Shown in pieces: positions 32,994 to 41,884 of a DNA stretch of 59,235 bases; the stretch's first letter is position 1; each line of letters begins with the position of its first letter. The notes under the pieces were generated by a model, which did no database searches, was not told where the DNA came from, and worked only from the letters and a program-made list of their open reading frames with translations. The position numbers and the translations under genes were made by a program. Where the stretch lies: the NCBI GenBank assembly GCA_022711595.1, contig JAKLET010000025.1, positions 1-59,235 of the forward strand, written 5' to 3'. Source of the stretch: Deltaproteobacteria bacterium. GTDB taxonomy: Bacteria; Desulfobacterota; Syntrophorhabdia; Syntrophorhabdales; Syntrophorhabdaceae.

Positions 32994-33631
32994 ACATTGT
33001 CGCAATATCGAACAATTATCACGCTATAGCAGTGCTTCATTGGGATTCCCCTGTTAACCCCTTCTGAAGGCTCTGGATGCGTTAACTACGCTGAATTCAC
33101 TGGTGAGCTTTCTTTAAAACTGTTCCAAGTTCCAGGTTCCAAGTTCAACGTTAAGAACACCTTAAGGAAAAATATCTCTTAACTCAGAAACGCTTCATAA
33201 ACTCTCAAACCCTCAAACTGTCTCTATTACCCCAATACTACACAATCTTTTTACCCCTTTGGCCCTTAAAATTCAAGTTAAAAGGTTATGAAGACAGGTA
33301 ATAGGTAATTGGTCAGAGGCCATGGAAAAAACTTTTTTTCATTTTCCCTTTCGTTCAATATGCTTGAGCGGTTCAAGCGGTCTTTCTCTACTACTCCTCT
33401 TCCTTCCCTTCCCATGACCTATCACCTATCACCAATAACCTGTTTTTATGCATTATCGCATGGAAGGATGACAACAGTATGTCCTTGTAAAAACGGTTTC
33501 TTTTGTTTGTTTGGTTTATCTGGTTTGTCTGGTTAGGAAAAAATAAGAAAAACCATGTTTCACGCACTTATCGTCGTTTACACTCCTCACCCGGGCCGCA
33601 GATCCCGCAAGCAGGATAGAAAAGATTCTTT
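32994..33631. repeat. Repeat-filled region right of the restriction island
   Basis: No gene seen. Contains heptamers of the GTTCCAN type (33120-33150), TTCAAACNN nonamers (33190-33225), TTCAAGCGG (33355-33385) and GGTTTNTCT nonamers (33500-33535), in succession, then a weak piece of the long-repeat family. Confidence 0.6.
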
Positions 33632-33900
33632 ACTATCGCCCGTATCAGGGCGATAATAAAACGATCGTATACAGCACTCCTACCGTGTATCCGTCAGGTG
33701 TTATGTGTCAGCAAAGGTTTCTTTACCATCCCGCAAGGCGGGATCTGGACTGCGGCGTATGGGCGGTATTCTCCGGCCATGCGGCGCACGATCTTTCTCC
33801 TTATGCTCCCTTGCCTCCAGTGACCCCGCTTCATGCGGGGGAACGGGCGTGAGACAAGTCTTTTGGTCTTTTTCTTACGCTTTACGCCTGACGCTTCACG
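33632..33900 (-). repeat. Long repeat, right copy (inverted relative to 21101-21366)
   Basis: Starts with a CGCCC-GTATCA-GGGCG hairpin and ends GCTTTACGCCTGACGC. Read on the minus strand it follows 21101-21366 block by block. With that copy it brackets 12.3 kb containing the toxin-antitoxin loci, fossils and the restriction operon. Shorter same-family copies lie at 36034-36110, 36728-36856 and 36950-36988. Confidence 0.8.
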
Positions 33901-34159
33901 GTCTGGGTTAAGCGGGCGTGAGACAGAAAGACAGCTTGAACCGCTTGAGTGCTTGAACCGCTTGAACGGAAAAGATTATACTCTCTTTGTTTGTTAGAAC
34001 CGTAAAAACCATATAAACCGAACAAACCAAAGAAACCCTGAAGACAGCTTCAGAGTTTATGAAACGTTTTAGTGTTTGTGAAGCGTTTGAGGGAAAAGGA
34101 TTATTTTTTGTATCGCTTCATAAACTTTCAAACATTCAAACTCTCAAACTGTTTTTAGT
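33901..34159. repeat. Nonamer repeats with large imperfect hairpin
   Basis: TTGAACCGC/TTCAAGC-type nonamers (33935-33975), then GTTTATGAAACG...CGCTTCATAAAC arms (about 34055-34130). Ends in TTCAAACTC nonamers just before the stop of the next gene. No gene seen. Confidence 0.55.
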
Positions 34160-35278
34160 TCACCTGAACATCTCGTTGTACTTTTTTATCTTTTCCTTGT
34201 CCCACTGCATGCAGAAGGCGGGTTTTCCCTTCATGACGAGGTGCATGCAGGCATCGTTGCATGCGGGGTCGCAATGGACAATCTCGCTTTCCCGCCCTTC
34301 CTCGAGCTTCTTCGGCCACTCGGGGTCGGCCCAGAGGACCCTGGCGAGACCCAGCAGATCGGCCTTGCCTCTTTCCAGGATGTCCTCGGCGGTCTTTCCC
34401 GAGGATATCCTCCCCGCGGTTATGACCGGCACGTTGACGTTCATCCTGACGGTCCGGGCGAGATCGGCCATGTACCCCTCGATCTTCGATCTCGCTATGA
34501 CCTCGGGCAGGAAAAAGGATTCATAGGTGCCGCCCATCACGGAGATATAGGCAACGCCGGCATTCGACAGGGCCCTTGCAAACAGGGTGGATTCGTCCGG
34601 CTTGAGGCCGTCGGGGAGCCACTCGTCCGCGAGGAAGCGATAGCCCACGGGGAAATCCCCAACCGCGGCCCTGACATCGCGCACGACCTCCAGGGGGAAT
34701 TTTACACGGTTCTCCAGGCTGCCGCCGTAGGCGTCCTCTCTTTTGTTTGTCCTTGGTGAAACAAATTCCGACAGAAGATATCCCGTTCCGCCATGGAGCT
34801 CAACCATGTCGAAGCCGGCCCTTTTGACCCTTTGGGCGGCCTGCACGAATTTCTCGCGGACATGCTGAATATCATCGATGGTCATGGCCCGGGTCATCTT
34901 CCCGAACGTATCTATGGCAGACGGTGCCAGCGGGGCCTGCTCAATGGAAAACCTGCCCGCGTGGTTTATCTGAAGACAGGCCGCGGCCCCCTCTTTTTTG
35001 ATCACCGAGGCAAGCTCCGACAGCCCCTGCAGGTTATCGTCCGTATCAGCCCTCAGGGCCCGCCTGGTCCCGCTTCCCACAGGGTGGTCAACCGTCGCGT
35101 TCTCCACCACGACCATTGCCGCCCCGCCTCCGGCAATCGATCGGTAGTGTTCGATCATCAGCGGTGATACCCTTCCGCCTTCCGACGCGTAACCCAGGTA
35201 AAGGGGCGCCATGGTGACCCGGTTCTTCAATTCAATGCCTCCCACGCTGATGGGCAAAAAAATATGGGGATACATCAT
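34160..35278 (-). CDS. NADH:flavin oxidoreductase, Old Yellow Enzyme family
   Basis: 372 residues, the FMN-binding TIM barrel of the OYE/2,4-dienoyl-CoA-reductase group. Motifs: LKNRVTMAPL at the start, active-site region QINHAGR, VELHGGTGYLLSEFVSPRTNKREDAYGGSLENR (split here by FMN contacts), and late-barrel GRISSGKTAEDIL. The C-terminus has CDPACNDACM plus a further Cys, reminiscent of the Fe-S cluster of long members, but the flavin/NAD domains of those (about 650 aa) are missing. Reduces an activated C=C bond of unknown substrate. GGAGG 6 nt before ATG 35278. Confidence 0.9.
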   Translation of the reverse strand: MMYPHIFLPISVGGIELKNRVTMAPLYLGYASEGGRVSPLMIEHYRSIAGGGAAMVVVENATVDHPVGSGTRRALRADTDDNLQGLSELASVIKKEGAAACLQINHAGRFSIEQAPLAPSAIDTFGKMTRAMTIDDIQHVREKFVQAAQRVKRAGFDMVELHGGTGYLLSEFVSPRTNKREDAYGGSLENRVKFPLEVVRDVRAAVGDFPVGYRFLADEWLPDGLKPDESTLFARALSNAGVAYISVMGGTYESFFLPEVIARSKIEGYMADLARTVRMNVNVPVITAGRISSGKTAEDILERGKADLLGLARVLWADPEWPKKLEEGRESEIVHCDPACNDACMHLVMKGKPAFCMQWDKEKIKKYNEMFR

Positions 35279-35397
35279 CGCGCACCTCCCTTAAATATGT
35301 TGGAGATAATTCGGCTGAACGGCTCCAGGGGGCCTTATGTCCATATCTGACATTCTCCTCCATATCTCGGAGGACTTCAAGCATATCTGTCCAAAAT

Positions 35398-35865
35398 TCA
35401 GAGAAATATCCAGACCGCAATCGCGAACAAGGCAAGAATAATTATTCCGACACACAGCCGCAGTACTCTGTTCGAACCGGATTTTTTCCTTACTTCTTGA
35501 TAAAGCTCCGGGTACGTTGACTTGACCGCGGCCGCCATTTCACGGTTCGTGTACACCGCCATTGAGAAATAGTCGATCGCTTTCCGGGTCTCCCCGGCCT
35601 TAACAGCCAGAGAACCAAGCAGATACCACGTCGCGTAATCATTGGGCCTTTTTGTAACGATTTTGAAATAGAGGTCCATGGACTCCTGGCACCGGCCTGT
35701 ATTGTTGTATGCCTCCCCAAGAAGGATCTGGGCCCCGAGCTCTTCAGGATATTTTTCCAGCCACATCTCGCAATGCTTGATAAGCCCGGGCCAATTTCCG
35801 TTCGCTCTAAGCTCGTCTCCCTTCACGGCCCAGGAATAAGAATCAGCAAAGTCATCCATGATCAA
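35398..35865 (-). CDS. TPR protein with C-terminal membrane anchor
   Basis: 155 residues. TPR-like helices cover about 10-115 (GLIKHCEMWLEKYPEELGAQILLGEAYNNTGRCQESMDLYFKI, NDYATWYLLGSLAVKAGETRKAIDYFSMAV). A basic spacer (RKKSGSNR) follows, and the protein ends in a hydrophobic helix LCVGIIILALFAIAVWIFL. Tail-anchored topology with TPRs in the cytoplasm is likely. Protein-protein interaction role; no partner evident. Confidence 0.75.
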   Translation of the reverse strand: MIMDDFADSYSWAVKGDELRANGNWPGLIKHCEMWLEKYPEELGAQILLGEAYNNTGRCQESMDLYFKIVTKRPNDYATWYLLGSLAVKAGETRKAIDYFSMAVYTNREMAAAVKSTYPELYQEVRKKSGSNRVLRLCVGIIILALFAIAVWIFL

Positions 35866-36180
35866 TACCCCCTTTCCTGATCCTTATCTTACATGATATT
35901 TGATGGGGTTACCAAAGGTTATATGGAGACTAACAGGGGGCGCCTGCCAGCAGGCCCTGGGGTCAGGTCTTGTATTTGATCATTTCCCAAAACCGGGGGT
36001 TCTTTTTTGCCGCGGATGGACCCAAGGGAAAATACAAAAACCATGTTTCACACCCGTTTCCCCGCATGAAGCCGGATCACTGGAGGCAGGAAAGCATGAA
36101 GAGGAGGCGGTTTATTTTCCTTTTTTCCGGATTGTCTGGTACAATAACCGGACGATTTGCAAATAGAAACAGGGGGAAAC
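35866..36180. repeat. Intergenic region with REP-like motif and long-repeat fragment
   Basis: About 315 bases with no gene. A CTGGGGTCAGGTCTTG... REP-like motif (35957-35985) matches the arms at 39768 and 39900. A fragment of the long repeat (CGCATGAAGC...GGCAGGAAAGCATGAAG) occupies about 36034-36110. The leader of the next gene begins after 36120. Confidence 0.65.
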
Positions 36181-36621
36181 ATGAAGATCAACTTCACCAA
36201 AAAACAATATGAAGCACTTTTGAAAGCTGTGTACCTCGGGATCTGGGTCACCACTGCCAGCGAGGACGATCCTGAAAAAAGCGCCATTGACGAACTTGGA
36301 CGTTACCTTTTCGGTTTCGCGAAGGACTTCGGCCTTGAGAATTTTGTGGATTATGACAAAGAGAACAAGATCCACTACCCTTCCGCTTCCTTTGAAGAAG
36401 ATGAAGGTCTGAACGAACTCATCGACAAGTATGACGACAACGCGTTCCTGACGAAGCTCATCGAAAACCTGGCCGGGCGGGACATACTCAATAAATACGG
36501 GGAAGACGCTATCAGGAATATGACGGACGAAGATTTTATCAAGAAAGAAAAGCCTTTCCTGGAAAAATACGAGAATGAGTTCGCAAAGAACGGGCTGAAG
36601 AACCTCACCGTGGCAACTTAA
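36181..36621 (+). CDS. Hypothetical acidic protein
   Basis: 146 residues from the ATG at 36181 with GGGGGA directly upstream. Starts MKINFTKKQYEALLKAVYLGIWV and is helical and acidic throughout, with no signal peptide or membrane segment. No family recognised. The stop codon TAA is directly followed by AGACAGTTTGAGAG, the typical start of a repeat cassette in this genome. Confidence 0.75.
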   Translation: MKINFTKKQYEALLKAVYLGIWVTTASEDDPEKSAIDELGRYLFGFAKDFGLENFVDYDKENKIHYPSASFEEDEGLNELIDKYDDNAFLTKLIENLAGRDILNKYGEDAIRNMTDEDFIKKEKPFLEKYENEFAKNGLKNLTVAT

Positions 36622-37049
36622 AGACAGTTTGAGAGTTTGAATGTTTGAAAGTTTGTGAAGCGATACAAAAAAAACAATTCCTTCCCTTGAAACGATTAAT
36701 AAACATTCAAGCTTTCAAACTGTCTTTCCATCCCGCTTGCGGGATCTGGACTGCGGCGTATGGATCGTATTCTCTATCCATGCGGCGCACAATCTTTCTC
36801 CTTTTTGCTCCCCTGCCTCCAGTGACCCCGCTTCATGCGGGGGAACGGGCGTGAGATAAAAAAGGTTTATACGGTTTCTTTTGTTTCTCCTGTTTCTTTG
36901 GTTATTAGAACCATATAAACCGAACAAACCACATTTGACCCAAGGGCCTTTCATGACCCCGCTTTATGCGGGGGAACGGGCGTGAGACAGATCTTTTTGT
37001 GTTTTTACGCCTTGCACTTCACGCTTAACGCCTTACATTTCAGACGTGC
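36622..37049. repeat. Composite repeat region
   Basis: No gene. In order: an imperfect hairpin built of TTTGAGAG/TTTGAATG nonamers (36627-36724), a partial long-repeat copy in the right-hand orientation (36728-36856), GGTTTNTNT nonamers (36870-36935) and a short long-repeat piece (36950-36988). GCGTNAR-like sequence runs up to the chemoreceptor stop. Confidence 0.7.
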
Positions 37050-38582
37050 TTACAACTTAAAGTAACCTATGGCGGTCTTCAGGTTCTCGGCCTGAGATGA
37101 AAGCTCCTCTGAAGTTGACGCCATCTCCTCCGTGGCGGAGGCGTTCTGCTGGATGACCTGGTCGAGCTGCTGGATGGCCTTGTTTATCTGCTCCGCTCCG
37201 GTGTTCTGTTCGTTGCTGGCCGCGCTGATCTCCTGGACGAGCTCCGCGGTCTTCTGGATGTCCGGGACTATCCTGGTGAGCATCTCCCCTGCTTTCTCTG
37301 CGACCTCGACGCTCGAGGACGACAGTTTGCTGATCTCCGCCGCGGCGATCTGGCTGCGCTCCGCGAGCTTGCGGACCTCGGTTGCGACGACGGCGAACCC
37401 TTTGCCGTGCTCCCCTGCCCTTGCCGCCTCTATGGCGGCGTTGAGGGCCAGCAGGTTCGTCTGGCGGGCTATTTCCTCGATGATGGATATCTTCGTTGCG
37501 ATCTCCTTCATGGCGGAGACGGTCTCTGACACGGCCTGGCCGCCTTCAAGAGCGTCCTCGGCCGCCTTGAGGGCTATCTTCTCCGTCTGGTGGGCGTTGT
37601 CGGCGTTCTGCTTTATGTTGGAGGACATCTCCTCCATGGAGGAGGAGACCTCTTCCGCGGAGGCCGCCTGCATGGTGGCGCCCTCGGACATCTGCTGAGA
37701 GCTCGAGCTCATCTGCTGGCTCCCGGAGGCCACGTTCTGCGCCGCGGAATTGACGTCCTGCACTACACTCTTCAGGTTATCGACCATGTTCTTCATCGCC
37801 GAGAGGAGCTGGCCGGTCTCGTCGCTTCCACCGGTCTTGATATCAACCGCGAGGTCACCATCCGCCAGCCTCTGCGCCGCGCTTACGCACGCTTTCAGCG
37901 GTGTCGTGAGCCTTCGCACATACATATAGGTGAAGCCGCCCACCACGCAGACCAGTATGGCGGCGATGACGGCAATGAATGCGACTATGTGGTTGAATGA
38001 TGAAAAATAATCACTCTTCGGTATTCCCACGTAAAGAATGCCTACCACCTCTCCCGCGCTGTTCATTATGGGATCGTAGGCCACGAAAAAGGATTTTCCC
38101 AGTATATCAGCAGTGCCGCGGTAGGAAGATTTCTTCTCGAAGATGGTGTCATAAACGGGGCCACTCGCCAGCTTTGTACCGAGTGCGCGTTTGCCGTCGG
38201 CACTTTGAACGTTCGTAGAAACACGGGTGTCTTTCATAAAGACTGTCGCCGTGCCGCTGAAGATGTTCTTGACCTTGTCCACCAGCGCCGTATCTTCATT
38301 GAGCACATAGTCGCCGACCATGAGCTTGCCGCCGCTTATCCTGAAGTTGGCCTGTTTCTTGCGTGCTTCGATGCCGCCCGCTTCAATTGACGCGGCCGGA
38401 GACCTGGCGATCAGGATCTCCCAGAAGGCATTTATGCGTGAATCGAGTGTAATATTCGCCTGCTTGATGAGATCACTGCGTATTCCCCACAAACAGGTAA
38501 AAGCGGTTATCGCTATCGAAACGATCACTGCGGCCGACATCAGCAATATGAATTTTGTGCCGATCTTGAAATTTGCTCTCAT
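37050..38582 (-). CDS. Methyl-accepting chemotaxis protein with Cache sensor
   Basis: 510 residues. TM1 about 12-32; periplasmic single Cache-type domain (about 35-195) with [30 protein letters not shown] and ending [13 protein letters not shown]2 about 203-225; HAMP (226-280); signalling domain with the conserved tip [32 protein letters not shown] and helices to GYFKL. No CheR/CheB docking pentapeptide at the end. AGGAGGA precedes the ATG. A sigma-28-like promoter lies upstream, linking it to the flagellar regulon. It shares an exact 134-bp block with the receptor at 1-988. Confidence 0.95.
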   Translation of the reverse strand: MRANFKIGTKFILLMSAAVIVSIAITAFTCLWGIRSDLIKQANITLDSRINAFWEILIARSPAASIEAGGIEARKKQANFRISGGKLMVGDYVLNEDTALVDKVKNIFSGTATVFMKDTRVSTNVQSADGKRALGTKLASGPVYDTIFEKKSSYRGTADILGKSFFVAYDPIMNSAGEVVGILYVGIPKSDYFSSFNHIVAFIAVIAAILVCVVGGFTYMYVRRLTTPLKACVSAAQRLADGDLAVDIKTGGSDETGQLLSAMKNMVDNLKSVVQDVNSAAQNVASGSQQMSSSSQQMSEGATMQAASAEEVSSSMEEMSSNIKQNADNAHQTEKIALKAAEDALEGGQAVSETVSAMKEIATKISIIEEIARQTNLLALNAAIEAARAGEHGKGFAVVATEVRKLAERSQIAAAEISKLSSSSVEVAEKAGEMLTRIVPDIQKTAELVQEISAASNEQNTGAEQINKAIQQLDQVIQQNASATEEMASTSEELSSQAENLKTAIGYFKL

Positions 38583-38657
38583 ACTTCCTCCTATGTATAT
38601 CCGACGGCGAGGGCAACCGTACAGTTGATGCGCGCATACAGACAGCGTACAAAGAGA

Positions 38658-38684
38658 TTATCGGTACTTCCTTATAATACTTTA
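38658..38684 (-). promoter_or_regulatory. Sigma-28 (FliA)-type promoter of the chemoreceptor
   Basis: On the minus strand TAAA (38684-38681), 15 bases, ACCGATAA (38665-38658): seven of eight bases of the GCCGATAA element at the correct spacing, 75 bases upstream of the ATG. Confidence 0.7.
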
Positions 38685-38941
38685 GGCATTATCTTTGGTA
38701 CGGCTTAAGCATTCAGGCTGTCTTTAGGTTTTCGGTGAAGATGATAGAATATCCTCATATCGAGGGTGATGGTCGGAAGCAGCGGGTTTTGCTGCCGGGA
38801 TCGGAATGGTGTTTTCCACGAACAGTCCTTTTCCTTCGAACGTGGAACTTTGAACGTGGAATGGTCTTTGAAGGTCTTGCAAGAAACGACTGTTTGTGTC
38901 AGAATTGCTCAGATCGTCAGAATTTGTCCAAGGAGAAAAGC
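38685..38941. other. Intergenic region between divergent genes
   Basis: Contains a TTCAGGCTGTCTTTAGG junction-like motif (38710-38727) and a few GTGGAAC heptamers (38835-38860). Just before the hydrolase gene lies its AAGGAG ribosome-binding site (38930-38935). No gene seen. Confidence 0.45.
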
Positions 38942-39760
38942 ATGTCTTTTTTGGAAGCCAATGGTCTCAATATTTATTACGAGGTGCACGGTGAAGGGGA
39001 GGCTAAAACGGTCATTCTGTTGCACCACGGTTTCGGGTGCACCAGGATATGGCAGGACATATATCCGCGCTTTCTCGCGGCCGGATACAGGGTGGTAATG
39101 TACGACCGCCGGGGCTTCGGGCACTCGGATGACGGTGACGACTACTTTGATTTCTATGTGAGCGACCGGTACCGTCCGGACAGTGTAAAGGAATTGCGGG
39201 CGGTCAAGAAATACCTTGGCATAGGGCCCTGTTACCTTGTGGGTCAGTGCGAGGGAGGAGTTGTCGCAGTTGATTACGCTGCCGCTTACCCCGAAGATGT
39301 GACCGCCCTGACCGCCGCCAGTACTCAATGCTACAGCGAGGTTCCCATGACGCAGCTCAACAGGGAGAGACTGGTCGTGTCCTTCAACGACCTTGAACCA
39401 AAACTGCAGGCCAAGGTCCTGGACTGGCACGGCGAATCGGCACAGGCCAAGTACGACCAGTTCGCGAATTGCGGCGGCGAGTACGGCGTCGGCTACTTTG
39501 ACCTGCGGCCGAACCTGGCCAAAGTGACCTGTCCCGCCCTGGTGCTATACCCTGACCGCAGTTCCATCTTCTACGTGGAGCAGGCCACCGCTTTCTATCG
39601 CAGTCTCCAGAAGGGGGAACTTGCCGTGTTCCCGAAATGCGGTCACAACACCTACGAACAGCGCCCCGAAGATTACGCGCGCACGATCCTCGACTTCCTG
39701 AAACGCGTCGAGGGGAAGCAGGAGCGCATGGAAAAACCTTCCATGACATGCCTGGCCTAA
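38942..39760 (+). CDS. Alpha/beta hydrolase with cysteine nucleophile
   Basis: 272 residues from the ATG at 38942, with AAGGAGA 6 nt upstream; the open frame to 38735 before it is not homologous. Canonical fold: LLHHGFGCTRIWQ oxyanion strand, MYDRRGFGHSD, nucleophile elbow GQCEGG, acid Asp205 in LYPDRS, His235 in PKCGHNTYE. The elbow carries Cys103 where nearly all relatives have Ser, giving a Cys-His-Asp triad like dienelactone hydrolases. Substrate unknown. The stop is followed after a few bases by a REP pair. Confidence 0.88.
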   Translation: MSFLEANGLNIYYEVHGEGEAKTVILLHHGFGCTRIWQDIYPRFLAAGYRVVMYDRRGFGHSDDGDDYFDFYVSDRYRPDSVKELRAVKKYLGIGPCYLVGQCEGGVVAVDYAAAYPEDVTALTAASTQCYSEVPMTQLNRERLVVSFNDLEPKLQAKVLDWHGESAQAKYDQFANCGGEYGVGYFDLRPNLAKVTCPALVLYPDRSSIFYVEQATAFYRSLQKGELAVFPKCGHNTYEQRPEDYARTILDFLKRVEGKQERMEKPSMTCLA

Positions 39761-39767
39761 AAAGGTA

Positions 39768-39929
39768 CTGGGGTCAGGTCTTGTATTTGATCATTTTTCC
39801 TAAACCTTAGAGTTTTCAACTAAGAGTCTTTTTCCACCGCAGAGAGATCATGAAGGCGGATCCATCATTGAAATGTTCGAATGATCCGGTGGAAAGGCCA
39901 AAATGATCAAATACAAGACCTGACCCCAG
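39768..39929. repeat. REP doublet (perfect 30-bp inverted repeat)
   Basis: Arms 39768-39797 and 39900-39929 are perfect reverse complements over 30 bases; the left arm starts CTGGGGTCAGGTCTTGTATT. The 102-base interior has no gene. This is the form of a REPIN (paired REP sequences), the mobile unit driven by RAYT transposases. Confidence 0.85.
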
Positions 39930-40073
39930 GGGTTTTCTTTCAATGTTTGAAAGTTTATGAAACGTTAAAAGGGAAAGGATCAAATTTTCTATATCGCTTT
40001 TCAAACTTTCAAACATTCAAACTTTTAAACTGTTTTTTCTGGTTTGTTTTTTTTCGGGAGTGATGGTAGATAG
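39930..40073. repeat. Nonamer hairpin repeat
   Basis: GTTTGAAAGTTTATGAAACG ... CGCTTTTCAAACTTTCAAAC arms (39943-40018) followed by TTCAAACTT nonamers, as at 34055 and 36627. No gene. Confidence 0.5.
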
Positions 40074-40328
40074 ATGTACATGACGGACTTTATCGGCTAC
40101 GCGGCCGCGTGCTTTACCACATTCGCGCTTGTGCCGCAGATCATGCGGATATGGCGGCTGAAAGAGGCACGGGATGTCTCGATGTTCATGCCGGTCATGA
40201 TCGGCATCGGTTCCACGCTATGGACGATCTACGGTTTCCTCATCGCTTCCATACCCGTGGTGGCCGCGAACTCGGTGTCGCTTGTCGTGGCGCTCCTGAC
40301 CATCTCTTTTACCATGAAGTACAGGTAA
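40074..40328 (+). CDS. SemiSWEET sugar transporter
   Basis: 84 residues forming three transmembrane helices, the single PQ-loop/MtN3 unit that dimerises into a sugar uniporter. The conserved Pro-Gln is in FALVPQIMRIWRLKEARDVS; helix 2 FMPVMIGIGSTLWTIYGFLI and helix 3 SIPVVAANSVSLVVALLTI follow. The family call is firm; sugar specificity cannot be read. A second ATG at 40080 is possible. Confidence 0.92.
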   Translation: MYMTDFIGYAAACFTTFALVPQIMRIWRLKEARDVSMFMPVMIGIGSTLWTIYGFLIASIPVVAANSVSLVVALLTISFTMKYR

Positions 40329-40411
40329 GACTGCTTGAATGCCCAAGCTGTATTAACCGTTCCAACTGAACTATCTTCTTGGCGCTGCGCTATGTTACAA
40401 TAGTTGTTGCG

Positions 40412-41692
40412 ATGAAGGTACTGCTTATATCGGCGAACCGCACTGAGATCAACATGCGCACCATGCCCCTGGGCCTTGCCTGCGTGGCCCAGGCCGCCAC
40501 GGAAGGGGGGCACGCGGTGAATATGCTGGACCTGGTGCAGGTCGACGATATCTCCTCCGCGATAGGGGATGCGATCGATCGGTTCGCTCCCGATGTCATC
40601 GGCATCTCCATCAGGAACATCGATGATCAGACCATGGGCAACACCCGTTTCCTGTATGATGACGACAGGAAGGTCATCGCTCTTGTCAGAAAGTTCACCG
40701 ACCGCCCCATCGTACTTGGCGGAGCGGGATACAGTATGTTTCCCGAGGCGATCCTTGCCGACACGCAGGCGGACATAGGCATTGAGGGTGAAGGAGAGGC
40801 GGCCTTTGCCCTGGTACTGGATGCCATCCAGGCGGGGCGCGTTTTCGACGGACTGCCTGGCGTGCATGTCAAAGGCGGCGGCCCGGCGGCCGCAAGGGCC
40901 CTGATAAGGCAGCCGGACAATTTCCCGCTGCCCGCCCCCGCGTTCATGCTGGATGAGGCCGCGGTGAGAAATGACATATGGATGCCCGTCCAGACAAGAC
41001 GGGGGTGCCCGATGGACTGCAGCTATTGTTCAACGGCATCCATTGAAGGAAGGATACTCAGAAAGCGAACGATCGAAAACGTCGTGGATTGGATCGGCAG
41101 GCTCCGGCGCCTCGGGGTCCGCCAGTTCTATTTCGTCGACAACACCTTCAACCTGCCGCCGTCGTACGCCACAGCGCTCTGCAATACAATGGCGGAGGCA
41201 TCCCTTGATATCAAGTGGCGCTGCATCCTCTATCCCCATCGGGTCGATGAAGCGCTGGTTGCGGCCATGGCCGCGGCCGGGTGCTTCGAGGTGTCCATAG
41301 GGTCCGAAAGCGGCAGCGACGAAATACTGAAAAAATTCAACAAGCGCTTTCACCACAGCGACGTGGAACAGGCAAGCAAGCTCCTCAAGAAGCACAGGAT
41401 AAAACAGATGGGTTTCCTGATGCTGGGCGCACCGGGTGAAACAAGGTCATCAGTAGAGGAGAGTCTCGCCTTCGCTGACTCTCTCGGGTTTGATATGCTT
41501 AAGATCTCCATCGGAATAAGGATCTATCCGGGCACGGCCCTCGCCGGTGAGGCATTACGGGCCGGGATCATCAACCCCGGCGACAATCTGCTTGAACCCC
41601 GTTTCTACTTCACGCCCGGGCTCGACGAAGGATGGGCAAGAGAAACCGTAGCTCGATACTCCGCAACCCGCCCGAACTGTATCACCGGCTGA
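40412..41692 (+). CDS. B12-binding-domain radical SAM protein
   Basis: 426 residues from the ATG at 40412. The N-terminal about 130 residues form a B12-binding-like Rossmann domain (MKVLLISANRTEINMRTMPLGLA, DVIGISIRN, IVLGGAGYSM, GIEGEGEAAF) without a DxHxxG motif, as in many class B enzymes. The radical SAM barrel has CPMDCSYC (Cys199, Cys203, Cys206) for the 4Fe-4S cluster. Downstream are FYFVDNTFN and GSESGSDEIL. Related to methyltransferases and other anaerobic enzymes of unknown substrate. No obvious partner genes. Confidence 0.88.
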   Translation: MKVLLISANRTEINMRTMPLGLACVAQAATEGGHAVNMLDLVQVDDISSAIGDAIDRFAPDVIGISIRNIDDQTMGNTRFLYDDDRKVIALVRKFTDRPIVLGGAGYSMFPEAILADTQADIGIEGEGEAAFALVLDAIQAGRVFDGLPGVHVKGGGPAAARALIRQPDNFPLPAPAFMLDEAAVRNDIWMPVQTRRGCPMDCSYCSTASIEGRILRKRTIENVVDWIGRLRRLGVRQFYFVDNTFNLPPSYATALCNTMAEASLDIKWRCILYPHRVDEALVAAMAAAGCFEVSIGSESGSDEILKKFNKRFHHSDVEQASKLLKKHRIKQMGFLMLGAPGETRSSVEESLAFADSLGFDMLKISIGIRIYPGTALAGEALRAGIINPGDNLLEPRFYFTPGLDEGWARETVARYSATRPNCITG

Positions 41693-41884
41693 AGAACGGT
41701 TTATCCGGTTTGTTCGGTTTCTATGGTTTGTTTGGTTTTTTTGGTTTCTTCGGTTTCTCTTGTTTTCCCCATTCAAGCCGTTCTTCACTAAAATCCCTCC
41801 CAGCCTCCCTTTCCAAAGGGAGGGACAACCCGTCTTTTTTTAGTTTTTGTTTTTCACGTTCAAGCATTCAAGCTGCTCAAGCAT
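41693..41884. repeat. GGTTTNTNT nonamer tandem array and TTCAAGCNN nonamers
   Basis: Seven consecutive 9-base units each starting GGTTT (41698-41762), then, after a gap, TTCAAGC-type nonamers (41855-41895). The latter run into the end of the ADP-ribosylglycohydrolase gene, supplying its last codons. Confidence 0.75.

Noticed and set aside
33705-33911. Open frame encoding a Ser/Arg-rich peptide within the long repeat
   Set aside because: Copies at other positions do not keep the frame, and base changes are not biased to third positions; treated as non-coding repeat.
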